From assembly GCF_014653195.1 (NCBI RefSeq), contig NZ_BNAH01000004.1:109958-173957 (forward strand): a stretch of 64,000 nucleotides of DNA, read 5' to 3'. Each line of letters opens with the position of its first letter. Within the stretch, counting starts at the first letter, position 1. The translations under genes and the position numbers were made by a program. This DNA comes from Thalassotalea profundi. Lineage in GTDB: Bacteria; Pseudomonadota; Gammaproteobacteria; Enterobacterales; Alteromonadaceae. Below are positions 36,640 to 44,705 of this stretch, in pieces. Below the pieces are notes generated by a model. It had not been told where the DNA came from and searched no databases. It saw only the letters and a list, made by a program, of their open reading frames with translations.

Positions 36640-37164
36640 ATGGGTATGACCATGTTAGAAAGTATTTATCAGTACGATTTAAAGTTATTACTTTGGTGTC
36701 GTAAATCACGTTATTACCCAACGTTTTTAACTTTCATTCGTGCAATATCCAAAACAGGGGATGGCTATATGCAAGCCCTAGTTCCCTGCCTATATTTTTT
36801 GGTTAATCCTATTGATGGTTTAGTCTTTATCAAACTTGCTGTTATTGCTTTTACAGTAGAACGTTTAATTTACTTTATTTTAAAAAACAAATTAAAACGC
36901 CGCCGACCTCCCGACATAGTTCCAGATTTTACTAGTGTTGTTAAAGCTTCCGATCAATTTAGCTTTCCTTCAGGACATACAATGGCCGCATTTTTACTTG
37001 CAGGGCTACTGATGTTAACCATTGGTATTGCTGCTTGGCCCTTATATTTATGGGCAATTACGGTGGCATTTTCGCGAGTTGTACTTGGTGTGCATTTTCC
37101 AACAGACACTATTGCAGGCGCACTTTTAGGCACTTTAATTGCAATTATGGTAGTAAACAATTGA
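36640..37164 (+). CDS. PAP2-family membrane phosphatase
   Basis: A polytopic phosphatidic acid phosphatase type 2 protein of about 174 residues with five to six membrane helices. The three catalytic motifs are visible: KLKRRRPPD (C1), FPSGHTM (C2), SRVVLGVHFPTD (C3). It probably dephosphorylates a lipid phosphate such as undecaprenyl or phosphatidylglycerol phosphate at the outer face of the inner membrane. The start is uncertain (ATGs at 36640, 36646 and 36652). Its TGA overlaps the TTG of the glycosyltransferase gene, so the two are translationally coupled. Confidence 0.85.
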   Translation: MGMTMLESIYQYDLKLLLWCRKSRYYPTFLTFIRAISKTGDGYMQALVPCLYFLVNPIDGLVFIKLAVIAFTVERLIYFILKNKLKRRRPPDIVPDFTSVVKASDQFSFPSGHTMAAFLLAGLLMLTIGIAAWPLYLWAITVAFSRVVLGVHFPTDTIAGALLGTLIAIMVVNN

Positions 37165-38183
37165 AAATACTTTACGGCATTCAAGCCACTGGTAACGGCC
37201 ATATTTCACGTGGTCGCGTAATGGCAAAATATTTAGCACAGTCTCAAATTGATGTGACTTATTTGTTTTCAGGAAGAGAGCAACACAACTTGTTTGAGAT
37301 GGAAGCTTTTGGTGAATATATTCATCGAAAAGGCTTAACATTTGCTACGGTAAATGGTCAAATTAATCATTTAAAAACCTTTAAGGATAATAGCCTTATA
37401 GATTTTATAAAAGATGTAAAATCATTAAACGTCGACGCTTATGACCTGATAATTACAGATTTTGAGCCAATTACGGCCTGGGCTGCAAAAAGAGCTAAAA
37501 AACCGAGCTTGGCTATCGGGCATCAGTATGCTTTTGATAAAAATACGCCATTGGCAGGAGAGTCTTTTATTGCCAAAGCTATCATGCGATATTTTGCTCC
37601 TGCTCAAGAAAAAATTGGTTTACATTGGGCTAAATACGATGCCCATGTTTTACCGCCAATTATCGACAATAGTTTGGTTAAACAACCAAAAAATAATGCA
37701 CATAATGCGATTTTAGTTTACTTACCGTTTGAAAATCAGCAAGAAGTGTGTGATTTACTCAATCGTTTTCCACTTTACAATTTTATTCAATACTCTTCAG
37801 AGTTAACAGAGCAACAACAGGGTAATGTTACCCAAAAACGGGCATCTTTAGTTGGTTTTAAAAATGACCTATGCCAATCAAGTGGCGTGATCTGTAATAG
37901 TGGCTTTGAACTGAATAGTGAATGTTTGCATTTAGGTTTACCTATTTTGACAAAACCTATAAAAGGACAAATGGAGCAAGAGTCAAATGCCCTAGCATTG
38001 GCTTCTCTTGGGCTAGGCCAGGTGATGCTTTATTTAGATGAGTCAATTATAGAGCAATGGTTATTAACTCAACATCAGGTAACGAAAAAAGAAATGCCAG
38101 ATGTGGCCAAGGCTATAGTTAATTGGCTTGTTGATACTCCTAGATCCCCTGTGTCTGAGTTAGCCAATCATCTTTGGGTTTGA
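37161..38183 (+). CDS. MJ1255/VC2487-family glycosyltransferase
   Basis: A GT-B fold glycosyltransferase of about 340 residues. The N-terminal KILYGIQATGNGHISRGRV is the signature of the MJ1255/VC2487 family, and the C-terminal donor region has NSGFELNSECLHLGLPILTKPIKGQMEQ. The true start is TTG at 37161 (TTGA overlap with the PAP2 gene); the longer open frame upstream is out-of-phase reading through the phosphatase gene. With the lipid phosphatase next door, a role in glycolipid or envelope glycan synthesis is inferred; donor and acceptor are unknown. Confidence 0.85.
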   Translation: MKILYGIQATGNGHISRGRVMAKYLAQSQIDVTYLFSGREQHNLFEMEAFGEYIHRKGLTFATVNGQINHLKTFKDNSLIDFIKDVKSLNVDAYDLIITDFEPITAWAAKRAKKPSLAIGHQYAFDKNTPLAGESFIAKAIMRYFAPAQEKIGLHWAKYDAHVLPPIIDNSLVKQPKNNAHNAILVYLPFENQQEVCDLLNRFPLYNFIQYSSELTEQQQGNVTQKRASLVGFKNDLCQSSGVICNSGFELNSECLHLGLPILTKPIKGQMEQESNALALASLGLGQVMLYLDESIIEQWLLTQHQVTKKEMPDVAKAIVNWLVDTPRSPVSELANHLWV

Positions 38184-38390
38184 ATTAGCGCAATCGAAAA
38201 TTAACCATACTTTATTATTCCATAGATTTATTTTAATCAATCAAATTTTTATATATTTCAGTGAATTAACTTTAATCAATACGCTTGATTGTTGGGTATT
38301 TATTGATTTCTTAATAAATATTGTTTGTGTTTTGGTGTGCTGGTGATGTATAACACTGTTTGGGTTTGGCTTGGTTAAAGGAAAATATAT

Positions 38391-38747
38391 ATGTTAACTC
38401 ATTGGAATAACGATATTCCTATTTATATTCAGCTTCACCAACAAGTGATTGATCGAATACTCGATGGCTACATAAAAGAAGGTGATGCATTACCGTCTGT
38501 TAGGAAAGTTGCATCTGAATATCAACTTAATCCTTTAACAATCTCAAAGGCTTACCAGATGTTGCAGGATGAAAATATTGTCGAAAAACAGCGTGGTAAA
38601 GGGCTTTTCGTTAAGGAAGGGGTAATAAACGTAGTGTTAACAAAGGAAAGAGAAGTATTTTTAAAAGAAAAATGGCCACAAATTTTAGTACAGATCACTC
38701 GACTAAAGTTATCACCAGAACAATTATTAATGGGGGAGGAAAAGTAA
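38391..38747 (+). CDS. GntR-family regulator, YtrA-type
   Basis: A 118-residue regulator, essentially one GntR winged helix-turn-helix (residues 10-75; IPIYIQLHQQVIDRILDGYIKEGDALPSVRKVASEYQLNPLTISKAYQMLQ) plus a short dimerising tail. The small size is typical of the YtrA subfamily, which represses its own ABC transporter operon. Its TAA overlaps by one base the ATG of the ATPase gene. The ligand is unknown, perhaps a cell-envelope antibiotic or stress as in Bacillus YtrA. Confidence 0.88.
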   Translation: MLTHWNNDIPIYIQLHQQVIDRILDGYIKEGDALPSVRKVASEYQLNPLTISKAYQMLQDENIVEKQRGKGLFVKEGVINVVLTKEREVFLKEKWPQILVQITRLKLSPEQLLMGEEK

Positions 38748-39607
38748 TGTCACCATTAATTTCAATTGCTAATTTAAATAAATTTTATGGTCGTACAAAG
38801 GTTGTAAATGATGTTAATTTAACTGTATCAGCAGGCCAAATACTAGGCCTTGTTGGTCCTAATGGCGCGGGAAAAACCACTTGTTTACATGCACTGCTTG
38901 GCTTAGCTGATTACGAAGGCGAAATAGATGTTTTAGGCCTTGATCCTCGTAAACAACGTGAAGAGATGCTAAAAAAGGTGAGTTATATCTCTGATGTTGC
39001 GGTATTACCGAAATGGTTAAAGGTGAGTCAAGCAATAGATTATATGGCAGGGGTTCATCCTAACTTTAATCGAGAGCAGGCATTAGTATTCTTAGCGAAA
39101 ACAAATATAAAACATAGCGCTAAAGTTAAAGAATTATCAAAAGGTATGGTCACTCAACTCCATCTTGCCTTAATTTTAGCAGTAGATGCCAAAGTCTTAG
39201 TGTTAGACGAACCTACCTTAGGTCTCGATATATTAACCCGACGTCAATTTTATACACATCTGCTGGAAGATTTTTATCAAGAAGATCGCTGTATTATTGT
39301 GACAACTCATCAGATTGAAGAAATAGAACACATATTAACTGATGTGGCATTTATTCAAAATGGTCATATTGTCTTGGCAGAAAGTACTGATGAAATTAAG
39401 CAGCGTTTTAAAATGCTTGCAGTTACATCAGAGCATATTGAACAAGCTCAGCAATTAAATCCTTTATATTCTAATAGTATAATGGGCGTAACCACGATGT
39501 TATTTGATGGCGTGTCTATAGAGAAATTAAGTGAATTAGGACGAGTAAATTCGCCAACATTGGCGGATATATTTGTAGGTGTTATGACCAAGGAGACAAA
39601 TTCATGA
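38747..39607 (+). CDS. ABC transporter ATP-binding protein
   Basis: A 286-residue ABC ATPase: Walker A VGPNGAGKTT, Q-loop region, signature LSKGMVTQLHLAL (a divergent LSxGM instead of LSGGQ), Walker B VLVLDEPTLGLD and switch TTHQIEE. The start is ATG 38747 with GGGGGAGGAAA upstream; earlier in-frame codons lie inside the GntR gene. The LSKGM form is common in YtrB/CcmA-type exporters. It pairs with the permease that starts 4 bases before this gene's end. Confidence 0.92.
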   Translation: MSPLISIANLNKFYGRTKVVNDVNLTVSAGQILGLVGPNGAGKTTCLHALLGLADYEGEIDVLGLDPRKQREEMLKKVSYISDVAVLPKWLKVSQAIDYMAGVHPNFNREQALVFLAKTNIKHSAKVKELSKGMVTQLHLALILAVDAKVLVLDEPTLGLDILTRRQFYTHLLEDFYQEDRCIIVTTHQIEEIEHILTDVAFIQNGHIVLAESTDEIKQRFKMLAVTSEHIEQAQQLNPLYSNSIMGVTTMLFDGVSIEKLSELGRVNSPTLADIFVGVMTKETNS

Positions 39608-40509
39608 ATATTTTACAATGGAAAACCAGCTTTATAAAAGAATACTGGGAATATAAAAATTACTTGTTTTGGTTACCGTTAATCATGTCAGTATTAATGA
39701 TTGTTATACCAACGGTGTCGTTTATATTAAAGGATACTTCTGGCACTCAATGGTTAGAGTTATTCAAAAACTTGTCTATGACAACAGACTCGCCGCAGTT
39801 GGCTAGCGCTTTCTATAAATTAACGATGGGTATATTTGTGCCCTTTACGGCAGTCGCTATCATTATACAGTTGTATTACTTTTTAGCGTGTTTATATGAT
39901 GAGAAAAAAGACACTTCTATTTATTTTTGGCGTTCTTTACCGGTAGCTGATAGCACAACGGTGATAGTGAAATTATTAACGGGGATGTTATTTATTCCGG
40001 GTATATTGTTATTTGCAGCTACCATAACATTGGCTGTATTTTTATTAGCCGCTTTAGTGTTGACTATTGTACTCTCAATTGGTTTTGATATTTCATTGTG
40101 GGCGGCGTGGTTAAATGCTGAAATTATTTCAGCGATCTTTTTTGCATGGCTAAACTTAATACCAGGATCACTTTGGTTATTACCTCTATTTGCGTGGTTA
40201 ATGTTAGCTTCTGTTATTGCCAATAAAGCGCCTTTTTTATGGGCTTTTTTACCTATTATAGCGTTATTAATAATCGAAGTTGTATTAGTTAATTACAGCC
40301 TTTTACCTGATTTTTACTTAGCAAAATCACTGAAAGAATACTTTGCTATCTCTGATGAGCTATTATTACAGTATTCAAATGGTGATTTTCAAGTAAGTAA
40401 CATTAGTGTAAATGTATTATTGGCTAAAATAAGTGTTGTTGGTTTATTTTTAGCGGCTATTTTCCTATATGCCACTTATTGGTTAAGAGCTAACCGAAGC
40501 CATGCTTAA
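39604..40509 (+). CDS. ABC-2 type transporter permease
   Basis: A 301-residue inner-membrane permease with about six hydrophobic helices (near residues 20-40, 75-100, 130-160, 170-195, 200-245 and 275-295). Its ATG overlaps the ATPase stop by 4 bases, so the two form a GntR-controlled ABC exporter. DEKKDTSIYFWRSLPVADSTTVIVKLL is the cytoplasmic loop typical of ABC-2 permeases that contact the ATPase. The substrate is unknown. Confidence 0.85.
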   Translation: MNILQWKTSFIKEYWEYKNYLFWLPLIMSVLMIVIPTVSFILKDTSGTQWLELFKNLSMTTDSPQLASAFYKLTMGIFVPFTAVAIIIQLYYFLACLYDEKKDTSIYFWRSLPVADSTTVIVKLLTGMLFIPGILLFAATITLAVFLLAALVLTIVLSIGFDISLWAAWLNAEIISAIFFAWLNLIPGSLWLLPLFAWLMLASVIANKAPFLWAFLPIIALLIIEVVLVNYSLLPDFYLAKSLKEYFAISDELLLQYSNGDFQVSNISVNVLLAKISVVGLFLAAIFLYATYWLRANRSHA

Positions 40510-40561
40510 AGTCATGGGTTTTTTGAAGTAGTTGAGCTTATTAAACTCATTAAATAGTAGG

Positions 40562-40591
40562 AACGGGCATTATTTATCATGCCCGTTTTTT
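40562..40591 (+). terminator. Terminator of the GntR-ABC operon
   Basis: A 9-bp stem AACGGGCAT / ATGCCCGTT with an 8-base loop and a run of six Ts. Confidence 0.9.
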
Positions 40592-40618
40592 ATTGCCTTG
40601 CTATTGTTTTTATTCGTT

Positions 40619-40807
40619 TTAGGTTTTATCAGTAAGATATTGTTGATAGTTAGGCGCACCAAAGTAGCGTACTGATTTTTTAAGCGTCACTTTTTTAGCG
40701 ATGAGTATGCCATCACAATATATTTTAATGACTTGCTTATCACCGTTGCTATCAGAATCATAGCTATGGTTTTCATTTAATCGAAGATCATCGAACTCCG
40801 TTTTCAT
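40619..40807 (-). CDS. Small hypothetical protein
   Basis: About 62 residues, starting MKTEFDDLRLNENHSYDSDS and containing KQVIKIYCDGILIAKKVTLKKSVRYFGAPNYQ. It is beta-rich, with one Cys and no signal peptide. It is not recognised. Start uncertain: the ATG at 40807 lacks a clear ribosome site, and an in-frame TTG at 40819 would add four residues. It lies just downstream of the PspB-like gene (27 bases) and may share its transcript. Confidence 0.5.
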   Translation of the reverse strand: MKTEFDDLRLNENHSYDSDSNGDKQVIKIYCDGILIAKKVTLKKSVRYFGAPNYQQYLTDKT

Positions 40808-40834
40808 GATGAGTTTCAAAAGGAAACCCCCAGT

Positions 40835-41077
40835 TTAAAGTTTGTTGATTTCTTTTTGTACGTTATAACCTTCATCAGTAACAATAGCCTCTAAAACTTT
40901 AATCCGATCTTCTAAAGAAGATACTTGTTTTTTCAGGGCAATATTACTTTCGTCAGTTTTGCTATTATGCTTGAGGGTACGTTCTTTAAATTCAAGATGC
41001 TTTTTGTACATATCAATCATTACACCAAAGCCAACTGAAATAAAGACAATGAGTACAACCATAGTGGTACCAGTCAT
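40835..41077 (-). CDS. PspB-like small membrane protein
   Basis: An 80-residue protein with one N-terminal membrane helix (VVLIVFISVGFGVMIDMY) and a heptad coiled coil whose end, LEDRIKVLEAIVTDEGYNVQKEI, resembles the RIQALESILD pattern of phage-shock protein B. PspB works with PspC to sense inner-membrane stress and recruit PspA, but no pspA or pspC lies here. It is probably a PspB-like protein of another function; that is inferred. AAAGGAACG precedes the ATG. Confidence 0.65.
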   Translation of the reverse strand: MTGTTMVVLIVFISVGFGVMIDMYKKHLEFKERTLKHNSKTDESNIALKKQVSSLEDRIKVLEAIVTDEGYNVQKEINKL

Positions 41078-41136
41078 CGTTCGTTCCTTTTATTGTTTTT
41101 TATTTTAGAAATTAGTTTAGGATATAGTTTATTGCA

Positions 41137-42111
41137 TTATTTAATCAAGTTATTGAGTTCAAATTTTGCTAAATAGTTATCCATTGTTGAGCGTAGAAGC
41201 TTATAAAGCAAAATAGAGCCATCTATTTCTTCTTTTCGGTTTGTTAAGCTTTCAATATTTAATCCTAGGGGTAAGTTATATGGCAATACTGCATCAAGTA
41301 TTTGTTTTAAGCTGTTATGACAAATACGGATAGACTCAAATAATGGTTTTTCAGCATTTAAAATTCGTAAACTGGTTGCTTCTGGCACACTTACACCAAG
41401 CCATTCAATAAATTCGAGGGTTTTAACACTACCACATGGTGAAAAAGTTAAAATAATACGTTGGGGTTTCAGCCCTTGCTGTTTACATTCAATAGCATAA
41501 CGAGTTAACAGATCAATTGTCGCTTGTGAGTCGTAAATAGCTTGAGAGATGAAAAAGTTACAACCTTGTAAGTGCTTTTCTATTAAACGTTGATGTTCAT
41601 TACCTTTGCTGGCATGTCGCTCTGCGATGGTTACTCCGCCAATAAAGAAGTCATTTTTGTTATGAACTAAGGTGTGATACGCCTCCGCTAAAGGTAAACT
41701 AACCTGATTATTTTTAGACGGGCTGCCCACTAATACAATATCTCGTACTCCGTATTGATCCCACGCGTCGTCTGCCCATTGATTAAAGGTAGCCGCGTTA
41801 GATTGTGTGACACTTTTATAAGTGATTACAGGGCGTGAAGATTTTTTATTAAGTAATGCCGAGTAATGACGAGGATCATGTGTTGATTTAAAAGGAAATG
41901 GGCGAGGTTTATTAGTGCGTGAATTTTCATCTTGAATGTCATAAACAATTAAACCATCAAAGTCGATATCACTAACACGCTGTAGTAATTTATCGGCAAT
42001 AGTGTCAACTTGCTCTAGTGGTGTATCACTTTTAGGCGGGGTGGTGCCAATAAAGTATACGCCACGGGTATTGTCGTTATATCGAGCTCTAAGTTCTGAA
42101 TCGTTAATCAC
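41137..42111 (-). CDS. Methylenetetrahydrofolate reductase-like protein (MetF family)
   Basis: A 324-residue TIM-barrel protein of the MTHFR superfamily. GLIVYDIQDENSR near residue 55 and ILVGSPSK, FFIGGVTIAERHASKG and FFISQAIYDSQATIDLL follow the order of MetF strands that bind FAD and folate, ending in LGLNIESLT. It is divergent from classical MetF and lies away from met genes, so the reaction may be a related flavin reduction rather than canonical 5,10-methylene-THF reduction. No riboswitch or MetR box is seen upstream. Confidence 0.7.
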   Translation of the reverse strand: MINDSELRARYNDNTRGVYFIGTTPPKSDTPLEQVDTIADKLLQRVSDIDFDGLIVYDIQDENSRTNKPRPFPFKSTHDPRHYSALLNKKSSRPVITYKSVTQSNAATFNQWADDAWDQYGVRDIVLVGSPSKNNQVSLPLAEAYHTLVHNKNDFFIGGVTIAERHASKGNEHQRLIEKHLQGCNFFISQAIYDSQATIDLLTRYAIECKQQGLKPQRIILTFSPCGSVKTLEFIEWLGVSVPEATSLRILNAEKPLFESIRICHNSLKQILDAVLPYNLPLGLNIESLTNRKEEIDGSILLYKLLRSTMDNYLAKFELNNLIK

Positions 42112-42286
42112 TGTTGTCTTCTGTATGCTATGAACGTCTAGATGGCTATACTAGCATTTAAAATAATAAATGGTACGTCTTTTTTATAATAAATTGACGT
42201 ATATATCATTAATTAGTAATTAAAAACGGGATTAATTAGCTAGGATTGTTAATAGTTACCGAGAAAAATTCAACGATAGAAACTTA

Positions 42287-43237
42287 TTATGCGTGGTGAA
42301 TATTTTCGATGGCTCTTATTATTTCATCCTTATTTTTAAGGAGCTTTATTTGGTTAAATAATTGCTCAGCTTCAATAAATCTTAGCTTGAGATAACGTAA
42401 CCATTGTTTGACACGACTTGAGAAATAGTAGCTTTTGTCTCCACTAAGCTCTAAAACAGCAAAGTGTTTAATTAATTCGCATAAATCAGGCCATGTCATT
42501 GGTTGATGATTGAGTTTAATAACATTTGCAAGGTTTGGCATGGCTAAGGCCCCACGGCCTAACATTAAATTATGCGTACCAGACTCTTGAATGCATTGCT
42601 CTGCATTCTCTTTTGTCCAAATTTCTCCATTAGCGAATAGCTCTATTGGGTATTTTTTACTGATTTCTCCAATTAAGTGCCAATATGCAGGCGGACGATA
42701 GCCATCTGATTTTGTACGTGCGTGTATTGTTAATTGATCAGCTGAAGCAGAAACTACAGCACTCACAATTTCATCAAGTAAACTATTATCATCAAACCCT
42801 AATCGAATTTTAGCTGAAACTTTAGTACCCAAAGGAACCGCTTGTTTTACGGCTAACACTATTTGATAAATCTCGTCAGGTGTTTTTAATAAAATAGCCC
42901 CACCTTTACTTTTATTTACCGCTTTAGCTGGGCAGCCAAAGTTTATATCAATACCATGAGAGCCCAATGATATGGCTTTAATCGCATTTTCTGCCATCCA
43001 TTGCGGGTGTTGTCCCAGTAACTGCACTCTAATCGGCGTATTATTGCGGGTAAATCCATTATTTTTTAGTTCAGGACAAATTTTATGATAAATATGAGTA
43101 GGTACTACTTTTTCAACGACCCGAATAAATTCAGTGATACAAAAGTCGTAACAATTAATTGAAGTAAGCATTTCACGCATTATTGCGTCAGCCACACCTT
43201 CCATAGGCGCAAGTACAAGTTTATTAACTTTGGGCAT
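42287..43237 (-). CDS. dusC: tRNA-dihydrouridine(16) synthase DusC
   Basis: An FMN enzyme that reduces uridine 16 of the tRNA D loop with NADPH. The 316-residue length matches DusC. APMEGVADAIMREML at the N terminus binds FMN, and the catalytic Cys is in INFGCPAKAVNKSKGGA; IHARTKSDGYRPPAYW and FANGEIWT complete the barrel. The start tract PKVNKLVLAPMEG fits the family. It is divergent from the Cys-repeat gene. Assignment to DusC over DusA/B rests on length and the GVADAIMRE form. Confidence 0.92.
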   Translation of the reverse strand: MPKVNKLVLAPMEGVADAIMREMLTSINCYDFCITEFIRVVEKVVPTHIYHKICPELKNNGFTRNNTPIRVQLLGQHPQWMAENAIKAISLGSHGIDINFGCPAKAVNKSKGGAILLKTPDEIYQIVLAVKQAVPLGTKVSAKIRLGFDDNSLLDEIVSAVVSASADQLTIHARTKSDGYRPPAYWHLIGEISKKYPIELFANGEIWTKENAEQCIQESGTHNLMLGRGALAMPNLANVIKLNHQPMTWPDLCELIKHFAVLELSGDKSYYFSSRVKQWLRYLKLRFIEAEQLFNQIKLLKNKDEIIRAIENIHHA

Positions 43238-43319
43238 TGTGCTTACCGATACAAATAGGGGTATTAAACATATTAGTCGCTATAGAATGGAATTATGTAT
43301 TACACTTGTACTAACTCTT

Positions 43320-43343
43320 AATAAATTTCAGGTGAAATTTATT
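43320..43343. promoter_or_regulatory. 24-bp perfect palindrome upstream of the HvfA-like gene
   Basis: Arms AATAAATTTCA and TGAAATTTATT meet around GG; 11 bp of perfect dyad. It lies 73-96 bases before the ATG, in the dusC/hvfA divergent region, and looks like an operator for a dimeric regulator. The regulator is unknown, and no T tract supports a terminator. Confidence 0.5.
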
Positions 43344-43415
43344 TCTTTACAGAAAGGTCAATATAAGAAGCTATGAATTTCATTAGTGATTATATTAAAA
43401 ATTTAAAAGGAAAAC

Positions 43416-43829
43416 ATGATGAATATGATTAAAGTTACAAAGTCTTCACTTGCTGTTTTATTAAGCGTTTTTGCATTAGTTACAACGTTAAGTACTTCTG
43501 CTCAAGCTGAGACTAATCCATTTGAATCTCAAGGTATTATGACAGTTGCCAGTCAAGAAGACACAGCAAAGAGTAAATGTGGCGAAGGCAAATGTGGCGA
43601 AGCTAAAATGAAAAGCAAAGCTAAAGAAGCCAAAGGTAAGTGTGGCGAAGGCAAATGCGGCGAAGGGAAAATGAAAAGCAAAGCTAAAGAAGCCAAAGGT
43701 AAGTGTGGCGAAGGCAAATGTGGTGAAGCTAAAATGAAAAGCAAAGCTAAAGAAGCCAAAGGTAAATGTGGCGAAGGTAAATGCGGCGAAGGGAAAATGA
43801 AAGCAAAAACTAAAAAGTGTGGTGGTTAA
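43416..43829 (+). CDS. hvfA: HvfA-like EGKCG-repeat RiPP precursor (copper metallophore)
   Basis: A 137-residue exported protein: signal peptide ending STSAQA (residues 1-31), a short spacer, then four 21-residue tandem repeats (about residues 54-133) each with KCGEGKCGE, and a final KKCGG. It has nine Cys (55, 60, 76, 81, 97, 102, 118, 123, 135), one Lys-Gly-flanked pair per repeat. EGKCG is the motif that the HvfB (DUF692/MNIO)-HvfC pair converts to oxazolone-thioamide copper ligands in HvfA-type bufferins. No HvfB or HvfC gene is next to it, so a maturase would act in trans. The Shine-Dalgarno is AAAAGGAAAAC. Confidence 0.78.
   Translation: MMNMIKVTKSSLAVLLSVFALVTTLSTSAQAETNPFESQGIMTVASQEDTAKSKCGEGKCGEAKMKSKAKEAKGKCGEGKCGEGKMKSKAKEAKGKCGEGKCGEAKMKSKAKEAKGKCGEGKCGEGKMKAKTKKCGG
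43575..43814 (+). repeat. 63-bp tandem repeats inside the HvfA-like gene
   Basis: Units at 43575-43637, 43638-43700, 43701-43763 and a partial copy to about 43814. Units 1 and 3 encode CGEAKM and units 2 and 4 CGEGKM, with matching silent differences, so the array looks like a duplicated 126-bp pair. Confidence 0.85.
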
Positions 43830-43861
43830 GCTAGTCGCTAATTAACGTATGAAATTAATTG

Positions 43862-43889
43862 AAGCCATCTGTAAACAGATGGCTTTTTT
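43862..43889 (+). terminator. Terminator of the HvfA-like gene
   Basis: A 10-bp stem AAGCCATCTG / CAGATGGCTT with a TAAA loop and a T tract; it isolates the gene as a single-gene transcript. Confidence 0.92.
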
Positions 43890-43960
43890 GTTTATAAAAT
43901 TGATATTTATGGTATTGCCCTAACATAGTATTGAAGAATTCTAGATATTAAAGGTAAATT

Positions 43961-44623
43961 ATGAAAAACGTTGTCATTACAGGTGCTAATAGAGGAATAG
44001 GCCTTGCGCTTGCCAAATTATTTAAGCAACAAGGGGACAATGTACATGCACTTTGTCGTAAAAATTCAGCGGCGTTATCTGACTTAAATGTTAATGTGAT
44101 CACTGATGTAGATGTAACTCAACCTCAAGGTTTAAATAAAATGGTTGAATCGCTAGAAGGCATTAATATAGACGTATTAGTGTGTAATGCGGGAATATTA
44201 AGAGATGAACAATTAGGTACTATCAACTCATCTACGATAAGAGAGCAATTTGAAGTTAATGCCTTAGCACCTTTACTAATAGCTGAGGCTTTGTATAAAC
44301 AAATTCCACCGTTAGGTAAAATAGCGATGATTACCTCACGCATGGGCTCAATAACGGATAATACATCAGGCGGAAGGTATGGCTATCGTATGTCTAAAGC
44401 GGCTTTAAACGCGGCGGCTATGTCACTTGCCAATGATCTTGCTCCAATGAAAATTTCCGTTGGTATTTTTCATCCTGGTTATGTTCAAACTGATATGGTT
44501 AATCATAGCGGTGATATAAGTGCAGATGATTGTGGACAACGCTTGGTTGGCCTTATCAATCAACTTTCTCCGAACGAGACCGGTGTATTTAGACATTCTA
44601 ATGGTGAAGTCTTACCTTGGTAA
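43961..44623 (+). CDS. Short-chain dehydrogenase/reductase, C-factor-like
   Basis: A classical SDR of 220 residues with an N-terminal Rossmann TGANRGIG, NAG motif (VCNAGIL), catalytic Ser in MITSRMGSI and YxxxK as YGYRMSK. The short length and HPGYVQTDM pattern resemble the CsgA/C-factor type group. It reduces or oxidises a small carbonyl substrate with NAD(P). The substrate is unknown. The Shine-Dalgarno is AAAGGTAAATT. Confidence 0.88.
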   Translation: MKNVVITGANRGIGLALAKLFKQQGDNVHALCRKNSAALSDLNVNVITDVDVTQPQGLNKMVESLEGINIDVLVCNAGILRDEQLGTINSSTIREQFEVNALAPLLIAEALYKQIPPLGKIAMITSRMGSITDNTSGGRYGYRMSKAALNAAAMSLANDLAPMKISVGIFHPGYVQTDMVNHSGDISADDCGQRLVGLINQLSPNETGVFRHSNGEVLPW

Positions 44624-44636
44624 ACGTTTGATATTT

Positions 44637-44675
44637 AAAGCTCCTTTTAAATATCATAAGATACAAGGAGCTTTT
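44637..44675 (+). terminator. Terminator-like hairpin after the SDR gene
   Basis: AAAGCTCCTT pairs with AAGGAGCTTT across a long (18-base) loop; TTTTAATTTT follows. It lies between converging genes and could act for both. Confidence 0.55.
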
Positions 44676-44705
44676 AATTTTGCTATTGATTAAACAGGCG
44701 AACGA

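Noticed and set aside
37035..37160. Longer N terminus for the glycosyltransferase
   Set aside because: It is out-of-phase reading of the PAP2 gene; family members begin at KILYGIQATGNGHISRGRV, so the TTG at 37161 is the start.
43553..43759. Antisense repeat-rich 68-codon frame (PSPHLP-type repeats) over the Cys-repeat gene
   Set aside because: It is the reverse-frame shadow of the 63-bp tandem repeats and has no ribosome site.
43575..43814. Tandem units considered as a CRISPR array
   Set aside because: The units are contiguous with no spacers and encode an in-frame protein repeat.
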